DNA of 37,719 nt, from contig JAAVXK010000126.1 of the NCBI GenBank assembly GCA_022790615.1, positions 1 to 37,719 of the forward strand. The letters run 5' to 3'. Of the stretch, positions 17,560-25,361 are shown piece after piece. Under the pieces are notes generated by a model. The model did no database searches, was not told the origin of the DNA, and worked only from the letters and a program-made list of their open reading frames with translations. The stretch is from Lachnospiraceae bacterium. Its GTDB lineage: Bacteria > Bacillota > Clostridia > Lachnospirales > Lachnospiraceae. A program made the translations under genes and the position numbers. How positions within the stretch are numbered: the stretch's first letter is position 1; each line of letters starts with the position of its first letter.

Positions 17560-19650
17560 TTATTTCACTTTTAATTTCTTAACCGCACTGAATCTGCCAA
17601 ACACTTTTTTTCCATTAATATTATTATATCCACAGGCTTTTATATAATAGTTCTTTTTTACTTTTAATTTTGATATAGTAATTGTATTTCCTTTCGAGTA
17701 TACGCTTTTTACAGACTTACCTTTAAACTTCCTGTTTGTAGATACAAGTACGCGATAACCTTTTATTCCGGGTATCTTTTTAACAGTGATTACAGCTTTT
17801 TTTAACTTCTTATTAATCTTAACTGATTTTATATTCGTCCTTGCAATAACGCTTACAGGCTCAGGAGTCTCAATAACCGGATTAACCGGAGCTGTTATCA
17901 TCGGAGCTTCTGTCGGAACTGTCGTAACCGGAGCTGTTGTTACAGGGGCGTCCGGAACTGTGGAATCATTAGAATCATCCGGTTCCGGGGTAGGAAGATC
18001 CTTAACTTTCATGTATACGGTATACGGCTCAATATCCCAGCTTCCGGCATCCTGCGTTCCGTAATTCTTCATAGAAAATACTATCCTGTCCGCATAGACA
18101 TAGACCATCATTGCCTGAACAACTTTCGAATTATTTTCATGCACCCATCCGTCTATACTGTTATTATAATACCGCATTGAACCCATAAAAAGCGATGTAA
18201 AGCTTTTTTTACCGTATTTGACCGGATCGTCTTGTTCTCCGTTTTGTTCTTTGTCTTCCTCTTCAGGAACTTCAAGGGTAACATTGCCTGACGCATCCTC
18301 TTTTACTTCTACCTCGAGTGCAAGCATCCTGTCATTCGAGGCATGTAACGTGATATTCTTATTTGTTAACGCCTTATTCTTGTCCGCAATAAGTACATAC
18401 TCCTTATTTTCGTCGAATTTGTTTGACTTGATGTACGATGCCTCCTGCCCGTCCTTTACACATTCAAATAATGCAAGCGCTGTCTTACTGCCGTTCGCAC
18501 CGTATGAGAATGTACCTGAGTTTGTACTGTAATACACGCCGTTCCCGGCGGCATCATCCGCTTTTGTTATTGTAACGACGCCTCCGTCTTCCGTTACATT
18601 CCATATAACCCTGTCGTCTGACGTCGTTAGGTTAACTCCAACGTCAAGATTCCGTCCGTTGGCTGTATTCGTCACTATATAACCGCCGTCAAGGGGTGTG
18701 AACTTCCAAACAATAGTATCGTTCACATGCTGTGATTCTTCCGGGTCGGAATCATCCTGTTTCGGTGCGTTTAACACATTTCCAAACTCATCGTATTCTG
18801 TCACACGCTGCGCCGTGTCCGTCCTGATATAGGCGGTGTCTGTCGCATGGTCATGGCCGTATAGATAGAATGCATTCGGATACCCGGAAAGTATAGCTTT
18901 CAATTTCCGTCCGGACTCCTCTAACAGTCCCTTGTCAGGCGAGGACAGGCTGTTCGAATCCCTGAAAGGAAAATGCCCTATTATAAATACCGGTTTCTCA
19001 GTACCTATACTAAAAAGCATATCTTCCAGCCATTCGTACGCGCCGTCAGAATACGTATAATTATAATGCTGTTTACCACCCTCCAATATCTCATAGGAGT
19101 TGCTCATACATATAAAATCAATATCATTTACCTTGTAATGATAGCTGCATATGTAATCTATACCTTTATAATTCTCAATATAAATGTCATTCTCATCAGC
19201 AACCTCACCCATTGTGGGCTGCGTATAACGGTTATAGTAATCCGCGGAATTATAACTGCTCTCACCGGCATTATAATCATGGTTTCCTGTAATCCACATC
19301 GTTTTAGGCGTAAGCTCAGTCAGCTTATCCTGTACCATGTCAAGAATTCGATACATCTTACTTTCGCTTGTCTGGTTATCACTTGATACGTCCCCGCCGA
19401 CAACTACGAAATCTACGTTTTCTTCATCATATTTCATACCGTCAATCGTGTCGGATATAGTCCCCCGGATATTTGAATTATCATTTGTAATTATAGGCCC
19501 CTGATTGTGCAAATCAGAAAGACACGCAAACGTGACAATAGGCTTATCCAAATCGGCAGAAACAATATTTTTTTGCAGCGGCGCGAATAACGATACCGCC
19601 AGAGATAGTATGCAGCATACTGAAATTATAATTTTTTTATAATAACTCAT
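17560..19650 (-). CDS. Secreted metallophosphoesterase with FN3-like C-terminus
   Basis: Exported protein of 696 aa. A signal peptide (about residues 1-32) is followed by a calcineurin-like phosphoesterase domain with all five metal motifs in order: SDLH, GGDVSS, GNHDY, GHFP and YGHDH. A middle region of aromatic and glycine-rich strands (about 300-430) resembles a binding module I cannot name. An acidic segment (EEEDKEQNGEQDD) and a Thr/Pro linker rich in VTTAP follow. The last ~95 residues are lysine-rich and FN3-like, related to the end of the GH43 protein at 25362. AAGGAGG precedes the ATG. It lies 107 bp downstream of an AraC regulator on the same strand. The substrate is unknown. Confidence 0.85.
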   Translation of the reverse strand: MSYYKKIIISVCCILSLAVSLFAPLQKNIVSADLDKPIVTFACLSDLHNQGPIITNDNSNIRGTISDTIDGMKYDEENVDFVVVGGDVSSDNQTSESKMYRILDMVQDKLTELTPKTMWITGNHDYNAGESSYNSADYYNRYTQPTMGEVADENDIYIENYKGIDYICSYHYKVNDIDFICMSNSYEILEGGKQHYNYTYSDGAYEWLEDMLFSIGTEKPVFIIGHFPFRDSNSLSSPDKGLLEESGRKLKAILSGYPNAFYLYGHDHATDTAYIRTDTAQRVTEYDEFGNVLNAPKQDDSDPEESQHVNDTIVWKFTPLDGGYIVTNTANGRNLDVGVNLTTSDDRVIWNVTEDGGVVTITKADDAAGNGVYYSTNSGTFSYGANGSKTALALFECVKDGQEASYIKSNKFDENKEYVLIADKNKALTNKNITLHASNDRMLALEVEVKEDASGNVTLEVPEEEDKEQNGEQDDPVKYGKKSFTSLFMGSMRYYNNSIDGWVHENNSKVVQAMMVYVYADRIVFSMKNYGTQDAGSWDIEPYTVYMKVKDLPTPEPDDSNDSTVPDAPVTTAPVTTVPTEAPMITAPVNPVIETPEPVSVIARTNIKSVKINKKLKKAVITVKKIPGIKGYRVLVSTNRKFKGKSVKSVYSKGNTITISKLKVKKNYYIKACGYNNINGKKVFGRFSAVKKLKVK

Positions 19651-19756
19651 ATCATTTTCCTCCTTTGTTTTGTTTGTATTTTTATTTTATAAGATTTTTT
19701 AAAAAGGAAAATGATAATATAAATTTTAAATATGTGAAAATGTAAAGAGAAATATT

Positions 19757-20593
19757 TTACAATTTTCTTTCTAATTTTTCTTTATATTTTCCCGGCGAAA
19801 CTCCGTACTGCTTTTTAAACAACCGGCAGAAATACGCGGTATCTGAATATTCATATCTGTATACAACTTCCGTCAGGCTGTATCCGCCTGCCAAATCATC
19901 TTTTGCCGCTTCCAGACGGCGTGCGCGCACATATGCATTCACTGTTTCACCCGTATAGAGTTTGAAAAGACGCATAAGGTATTCCTTCGAAATACCCACC
20001 TCATCCGCGATATCCCGAATTGCTATCTTATGTCTGATATTCTGATGTATATATTCAAGTGCCCCCTTAATATACCCTGTCTGATATGTTCTATTCGATT
20101 CACATTCAGTAATCGGATAGCCGTTATCCGCAAGGTAATATAACAATCCAAACAGCCTGTTCATTACAAAAAATTTATTTTTATCTGATATGGGCGCGGG
20201 TATGCGTACAATATCGTCCATAATCTGTCTGCACAAAATAGTATCGCCGTTTATTTTTTCAGGAAAATGAAAACCCTCGTTCTTTTTATTAAATATACTA
20301 TGTGCGCAGAGTAAATCAGGGTGTACAAGAATGTAGTACGCCCATCCCTCTTTTGTAAGATACGTGCTGTGAAGCTGTCTGGAATTCACAAAAAGTATAT
20401 CGTTCCTGCCAAAGCTTATTTTGCTTCCGTCAAGTATTAATTCCCCTTCGGTATTTGGATACAATATCTCAATTTCTTCGTGCCAGTGAAGGGGAACGCT
20501 TAGTCCCACGGTTCCGTATATATTATATAAATAAAACTTAAACCCGCCAGCAGGACGGTCATTTTCTTCTTTGTATCTGAAATAATCTTTCAT
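19757..20593 (-). CDS. AraC-family transcriptional regulator (cupin type), first copy
   Basis: The 278-aa regulator has an N-terminal cupin sensor (VPLHWHEEIEILYP, then GELILDGSKISFGRNDILFVN) and a C-terminal double helix-turn-helix (IAIRDIADEVGISKEYLMRLFK, YEYSDTAYFCRLFKKQYGVSPGKYKEK; cited in parts). Such proteins normally sense a sugar and activate nearby glycan genes. ATG at 20593 is preferred over a start at 20674 because a purine-rich AAAGGA precedes it and the protein then has standard length. It is divergent from the six-hairpin enzyme at 20800, and three phased repeats lie between them. Confidence 0.9.
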   Translation of the reverse strand: MKDYFRYKEENDRPAGGFKFYLYNIYGTVGLSVPLHWHEEIEILYPNTEGELILDGSKISFGRNDILFVNSRQLHSTYLTKEGWAYYILVHPDLLCAHSIFNKKNEGFHFPEKINGDTILCRQIMDDIVRIPAPISDKNKFFVMNRLFGLLYYLADNGYPITECESNRTYQTGYIKGALEYIHQNIRHKIAIRDIADEVGISKEYLMRLFKLYTGETVNAYVRARRLEAAKDDLAGGYSLTEVVYRYEYSDTAYFCRLFKKQYGVSPGKYKEKLERKL

Positions 20594-20656
20594 AAAAGTA
20601 TCCTTTCCTGATGGTTCATCTCTTATAACTGACAACGCATTTCTTAATATCATTAT

Positions 20657-20720
20657 TATACAATATTCAATCATTATATTACAATATTTGATTTAATAAA
20701 ATGCATTATAATACAATATA
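20657..20720. promoter_or_regulatory. Three phased direct repeats, candidate AraC operator
   Basis: The motif TWxACAATAT occurs at about 20657, 20678 and 20710; the shared C lies at 20661, 20682 and 20714, spaced 21 and 32 bp, close to two and three helical turns. Direct repeats about 21 bp apart on one DNA face are the usual AraC-family half-site layout. They lie between the divergent regulator and enzyme genes, partly inside the longest reading of the regulator ORF, which also favours the shorter start. The region is AT-rich, so chance is possible. Confidence 0.5.
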
Positions 20721-20799
20721 TAACAAAAAAGCATCAAAAGATGTTTTGCTGTTTTTAGTATATAAAAGATGAAAGAATCATAGATAGGGGGTTTTATAT

Positions 20800-23727
20800 T
20801 TGAAAAGACATGTTAAAAAAATGATTGCTTTTTTACTTTTTTCGGCAATATTATTACAACAGATACCGTCGGCACACGCTTTGGTAAAACCTAAAAAGAT
20901 AATTATGAACAAAAAAAGCGTTACGCTCCGGGCCGGTTCCACTTATAAGCTGAAAGTAAAAAAAGTGTCGCCCAAAAAAGCTAAAAAGTCAGTCAGATAC
21001 AAATCAAAAAATAAGAAGATAGCAAAAGTGAACAGCAAAGGTGTAATTACCGCTATGAAAAAGGGAAAAACAAAAATAATAGTTTCATCAAAGACCAATA
21101 AAAAAGTCAGGGCAGCGGTAAAAGTTGTCGTAAAAAACAAAAAAAATACCGATACTGCGCCGCCTATATATAATACTCCGTCTCCTTCCGGTATTACCGT
21201 CCCCGGCATCGCACCGGATGATACGCCGGTCCCCACGCCGGTCCAGACCGCCAGGCCCGTCTTTGACCCTGAATACAGAGAACTCGTTTCACGTTCCGAC
21301 CTTACATATGACGGTCTTGTAACATTCAGCCCGTATGGACTGCCCGTCGCAAACGGACGATTTGGCGGTCCCGTATGGGAAGACAATGAAAATACCCTGT
21401 CCATGCAGATGAATCATACCGATATGTTCATGTTCAACGATGCGTCGGCCAACTCTGAATGGGATTACAGGAGCGGAACGCTCGGCGTGCTGAATGTAGA
21501 TTTTGGAAGCGCCGTATTTTCAGATAGTCTTTCACAGCGCCTAAGCCTGTATGATGGAAGATTATCCCTTACGGATAAAGAAATAGCAGTAAATGTTATA
21601 GCAGATAACGCGTCGGATACTGTATTAATATCCGTAGACGATAATCGAGCAAAACCATCCGACATTCATGTCGACCTTAAAATGACACGAAGTCCTTCTG
21701 AGAGAAAAGGTAAATTCAGCGCCATATCTTCATTCGACATTGATGATTACGAAAAGTGCATTCTGTTAAATCAGGTGTTCAGCGAAGAATGCGATACCGG
21801 GATAACAGAAAACGATTACTACTGCGCTTCCTCCCTGTCCGTCCGTATTCCGGGTGCAGACGCTTCCGTAAAAAGCGTGGACAGCCAGACCGCGCGGATA
21901 ACCATTCCCGCAAACACAGGCAATTTTACTATAGTAATCGGCGGATGCACAAGTATGGAGGAATCCGTTGGCGTTGCGGATATTTCATATAATAACTGTA
22001 TTGATTCCCCGGGATATGAAAAAGTATATGAATCGAATAAACTATGGTGGAAAGACTTTTGGAGCAAGTCATATGTATATCTTCCGTCACAGCCTGATTT
22101 TGAAAAACGCCGGACTTATTACATGTACCTTGCGGGTATTTCAAACAGGGGCAGATATCCTTCAAAATACAACGGAGGAATATGGATTGCGCAGGGCGAC
22201 AGAAGAGACTGGGGAAACTGGTACTGGAACTGGAATCAGGACAGTCTCTACCAACCGCTTAATTCTGCCAATCATATGGAGTTGATGGAGCCGTTTTATA
22301 CGATGCGTGAAAGCTGCTACGATAACTATAAGTCAGCCGCAAAGCAATATTGGGGCATTGAAAGCGACGACGCCCTGTTCATTGGCGAGACTTGCGGAAT
22401 ACTTGGCGCCGAGATACTTCCTGACGACATTGTCTCGGACCTTCAGAATTATCTTGCGGGAACGGGAAGCCTTACGCCATCCCTGAAAGCATTCGGCGAA
22501 AGAAGAAACCGCAATCTTATTCCATGGAACTGGAAATACTCGTCTAACCCGGAAAATGACAGTGTAAGTTATGTCTCGCATACCCTTGTCGCAACCCAGG
22601 AAACTGCAGAATACTACTGGCAGAAATATGAGTATACCAAAGATATCGACTGGTTAAGAAACCACGCCTACGCATTTATTAAAGGCGGCGCCGAGTTATA
22701 TAGAAATTACGACGGCTTTGTCAGGGACGACGACGGGTATTATCATTTTTACCGCACGAATCTCCATGAACATATCTGGGCCGGAAAAGATGTAATAGAC
22801 GATTTATCGCTTGCACGAGGCGTATTTGCAGCTGCAATCAAAGCATCCCGCATTCTTAACACGGACGAAGCTTTACGAAACGAATGGCAGGAATGTCTTG
22901 ATAACCTTGCGCCATATCCTATGAGCTCGGACCCTGACGCAATCGGATTTACCGTATCTAATAAATCAGGCAAAGAGACATGGGCGCAGGGCCTTAAACC
23001 CGCCTCCTTCATAAGGGCTTTGGAGGGTACGGAAAGCCCTCAGTTTAAAATGCTTGAAAAATTTGACGTACTGAATATGGAGACAAGGGACCAGGGGCTT
23101 GATAACGGAGACTGGCAGATTGCATTGAATACATTTTATGATTCGCCGGGTTACCTGAACCAGTTCATTAACAGCTATGAAGATAAAAACGGTTCCAGCC
23201 GGTTTTTGGAGGACGCCGCGAAGTTAGGCCGCGCGGACGAACTGGAGGTTCTGTTTAACACCCAGTACAAATACTTTCATGATACGCCAAACCTAATGTG
23301 GGACGAGGGCGATTACTATTCTGCCGAAGGATACGGCACATGGTCCGCCGCCATACAGACAGCGCTGAACCAAAGCCTTGCGCCTGCGCCCGGTGAAGAT
23401 GCTGTAATCCGGGTATTTCCTGCCTGGCCGCGCTCATGGGACGCCAAATATAAGCTCTTAGCCAAAGGCGGCTTCCTTGTCTCATCCTCCATGACAGGCG
23501 GAGATGTTGAATATGTTGAAATAGAGTCGCAGCTTGGCGGTATCTGCCGGATCCGGAATCCATGGGATACGAATATTACTCTATATAGAAATGAAAGAAA
23601 AGCCCAGACAATACAGGCTCATGAAAATGATTTGATAGAATTTGACACGTCAAAGGGCGAGAATATCGTTCTAGTAAGAGAGGGAACTTCCCCTGAACAA
23701 TACAGGACGTCTACGGTTATCCGGTGA
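20800..23727 (+). CDS. Secreted six-hairpin glycosidase, GH95/DUF5703-like, with BIG2 domain
   Basis: Exported protein of 975 aa. Signal peptide to about residue 27, a lysine-rich bacterial Ig-like (BIG2) domain (about 30-110: KKIIMNKKSVTLRAGSTYKL ... ITAMKKGKTKIIVSS), a Pro/Thr linker, then a large catalytic region. Its N-terminal beta-sandwich has FSPYGLPVANGRFGG, similar to the LPLGNGxxGxxVW block of DUF5703/GH95-type proteins. The (alpha/alpha)6 part has WGNWYWNWNQDSLYQPLNSA and the C-terminal beta domain VIRVFPAWPRSW. The nearest activity is alpha-L-fucosidase/galactosidase-like, but the substrate is not assured. The start is TTG at 20800 with AGGGGG eight bases upstream. It is divergent from the AraC gene. 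Confidence 0.72.
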   Translation: MKRHVKKMIAFLLFSAILLQQIPSAHALVKPKKIIMNKKSVTLRAGSTYKLKVKKVSPKKAKKSVRYKSKNKKIAKVNSKGVITAMKKGKTKIIVSSKTNKKVRAAVKVVVKNKKNTDTAPPIYNTPSPSGITVPGIAPDDTPVPTPVQTARPVFDPEYRELVSRSDLTYDGLVTFSPYGLPVANGRFGGPVWEDNENTLSMQMNHTDMFMFNDASANSEWDYRSGTLGVLNVDFGSAVFSDSLSQRLSLYDGRLSLTDKEIAVNVIADNASDTVLISVDDNRAKPSDIHVDLKMTRSPSERKGKFSAISSFDIDDYEKCILLNQVFSEECDTGITENDYYCASSLSVRIPGADASVKSVDSQTARITIPANTGNFTIVIGGCTSMEESVGVADISYNNCIDSPGYEKVYESNKLWWKDFWSKSYVYLPSQPDFEKRRTYYMYLAGISNRGRYPSKYNGGIWIAQGDRRDWGNWYWNWNQDSLYQPLNSANHMELMEPFYTMRESCYDNYKSAAKQYWGIESDDALFIGETCGILGAEILPDDIVSDLQNYLAGTGSLTPSLKAFGERRNRNLIPWNWKYSSNPENDSVSYVSHTLVATQETAEYYWQKYEYTKDIDWLRNHAYAFIKGGAELYRNYDGFVRDDDGYYHFYRTNLHEHIWAGKDVIDDLSLARGVFAAAIKASRILNTDEALRNEWQECLDNLAPYPMSSDPDAIGFTVSNKSGKETWAQGLKPASFIRALEGTESPQFKMLEKFDVLNMETRDQGLDNGDWQIALNTFYDSPGYLNQFINSYEDKNGSSRFLEDAAKLGRADELEVLFNTQYKYFHDTPNLMWDEGDYYSAEGYGTWSAAIQTALNQSLAPAPGEDAVIRVFPAWPRSWDAKYKLLAKGGFLVSSSMTGGDVEYVEIESQLGGICRIRNPWDTNITLYRNERKAQTIQAHENDLIEFDTSKGENIVLVREGTSPEQYRTSTVIR

Positions 23728-23767
23728 AAATATGCCCTGGTAATCCTCTCTGAATGCGAGTTATTAT

Positions 23768-23866
23768 GAGGCTGTCGCAAAACTGCGGATTCGCACAATA
23801 TGAAGCGCATCTATCCTGCCGCTTTCATTAACATACTGTGCATTCACTGTATTATGCAACAGCCCC
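23768..23866. mobile_element. MITE-like remnant with terminal inverted repeats
   Basis: GAGGCTGTCGCA (23768-23779) and TGCAACAGCCCC (23855-23866) are inverted repeats matching at 10 of 12 positions and enclose about 75 bp without an ORF. Ends of the GGCTGTTGCA type occur on insertion sequences. No target duplication is clear. It lies between two convergent genes. Confidence 0.45.
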
Positions 23867-23906
23867 ATCTCGCCTTTATTGATATTATTCATAACTGCAA
23901 TTATTC

Positions 23907-25046
23907 TCAATCCTCAGTTAGAATACACCTGACTTTACCATCCGTTAACAAGCCCTTGTTACCCGCATAATGAACAGCCCCATCCTCTAACAAGATAACT
24001 CTCCTGCACTCAAATTTCTGAACATTTTGAAGATCTTTCTTTTTAATACTTGCAAAATAATATGAATAACTCGCCTCGTCTTTTCCCCCGTAATATGGCA
24101 GTCCGGAAGCTGCAAACGCTATTACCGTTTTTCCTCCTGCATGTTCCTTTATTAGTTTACCCGCGCCTGTGTTCATGCCTGTATCGGGATTGTAATATGC
24201 AAATATGCACAAACTGTTCTTTTTAAAGTATTTTTTATTATATATCTTTAATGCATTATAAAACTTATCTGTTCCGGCATTTTTTTCATACCTCTTAGCT
24301 TTTTTCATAAGATTTTTATATTGCTTGTAACTTGTAACAATTGTAACATTTTTCTTAAACAATTTTTCCGCAATATTGGAATTAAGATTTGCCGCCGCAG
24401 AAATGTTTGTGTATAATACGCGTTCGTTATTATCATTTGCTGCTAATATGGGCTGCGCTTTCTGCAGCGCCGCATCATATTCTGAATCGCTTCTAACGGG
24501 CGCCGTATATGCACTTTCCCTACAAATATAATCCTTTACATTTTTAACAGTGGATTTTTTCACTTTCACAATATAATAGGATACGGATTCACCTTCAATA
24601 CCTCCGATATATGAAGTTCGTAAGACGTTAAATACGGCTGTAGCCTTTCCATCTATTATTTCCTTACTAAACTTATCAAAATAAGTTGATTTACCTGTAT
24701 CAGAAACATCATACATAAATATACACAGATTATTTTTTACAAAATACTTCCTGCTATATCCGGAAATTGCATTGTATGCGTCATTAGCCATAAGCGGTAC
24801 ATCCGGACATTTTTTAGCTAACAATTTCTCTATTTTCCCAAGCAGTTTTTGATATTCATCATAATTCTCTATAACAACGTTTTTCTTACCGATAGCATCC
24901 GCCGCATAAGAACACGAATCGTTAACCGAAATTACTTCGGCTTTAATATTGGCCGCATTGGCTTCTTTTCCCGTTCCACTAATATAGAATAAAAGACAAA
25001 TGAATGTGCAGAGTATCATACCTGATTTACATAAATGTTTTTTCAT
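23907..25046 (-). CDS. Secreted protein of two copies of an unrecognised domain
   Basis: The 379-aa exported protein has a signal peptide to about residue 32. I do not recognise its family. It is built of two related units, about residues 55-176 and 232-350. Each starts with a VxIxxYxxYxxLxxK helix, then YNAI/YNAL, then KYFxKNxLCIFxY and a DTG turn, a K/E helix, and GGxxExxSYYxxxxKKxxxxNVxxxxCR at the end. Each unit has one cysteine in LCIF and one near its end (ICR, ECR), so one disulfide per unit is possible. AGGAGG precedes the ATG. It sits alone between glycosidase genes with its own promoter and a palindromic operator candidate. Confidence 0.75.
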   Translation of the reverse strand: MKKHLCKSGMILCTFICLLFYISGTGKEANAANIKAEVISVNDSCSYAADAIGKKNVVIENYDEYQKLLGKIEKLLAKKCPDVPLMANDAYNAISGYSRKYFVKNNLCIFMYDVSDTGKSTYFDKFSKEIIDGKATAVFNVLRTSYIGGIEGESVSYYIVKVKKSTVKNVKDYICRESAYTAPVRSDSEYDAALQKAQPILAANDNNERVLYTNISAAANLNSNIAEKLFKKNVTIVTSYKQYKNLMKKAKRYEKNAGTDKFYNALKIYNKKYFKKNSLCIFAYYNPDTGMNTGAGKLIKEHAGGKTVIAFAASGLPYYGGKDEASYSYYFASIKKKDLQNVQKFECRRVILLEDGAVHYAGNKGLLTDGKVRCILTED

Positions 25047-25085
25047 ATATACGCCTCCTAATTATAACATAATTCCCAGTGTACT

Positions 25086-25114
25086 GTTATATTGATTTTA
25101 TGATAAATCTACAA
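25086..25114 (-). promoter_or_regulatory. Promoter of the two-unit secreted protein
   Basis: Minus-strand TTGTAG (25109-25114) and TATAAC (25086-25091) have a 17-bp spacer, about 40 bp upstream of the start codon. Confidence 0.5.
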
Positions 25115-25121
25115 AGGATAT

Positions 25122-25140
25122 TTGTTCAAGAACAATGTTC
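25122..25140. promoter_or_regulatory. Interlocked palindromes, operator candidate
   Basis: TTGTTC-AA-GAACAA (25122-25135) overlaps GAACA-A-TGTTC (25130-25140), so three copies of the TGTTC/GAACA half-site lie in alternating orientation just upstream of the -35 hexamer. The layout suits a dimeric repressor or activator; which one is unknown. Confidence 0.5.
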
Positions 25141-25290
25141 CGTTTACATCATTATTTGCATAAATCAGTATTTGTTAGATATATTACATTATATGTTAAT
25201 ACATGTCAATATATATGTTTATATCATTTATGTATAAGGTATATTATTATATTGTTTTATATGATATATTAATTAATTGGTATTAAAATA

Positions 25291-25310
25291 CCCCGCAGCA
25301 AGCTGCGGGG
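25291..25310 (-). terminator. Solo R2-type hairpin, likely terminator of the GH43 gene
   Basis: CCCCGCAG/CTGCGGGG around CAAG gives an 8-9 bp stem, followed on the minus strand by TATTTTAAT, about 50 bp past the GH43 stop. It is the left hairpin of element R2 without the rest. Relative to copy 1 the stem has a compensated T-A to C-G change. Confidence 0.7.
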
Positions 25311-25361
25311 CAGTACACCAGTACAGCATTGTTATTTGTGCAATGATATACTAGTCTTTAT

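Larger units (their letters stand above)
25047..25361. other. AT-rich intergenic region with promoter and hairpin only
   Basis: This 315-bp gap holds the promoter and palindromes of the 25046 gene on its left and the R2-type hairpin at 25291 on its right. Positions 25141-25285 are very AT-rich (repeated ATAT and TTAT runs), with no ORF or RNA that I recognise. Confidence 0.7.
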
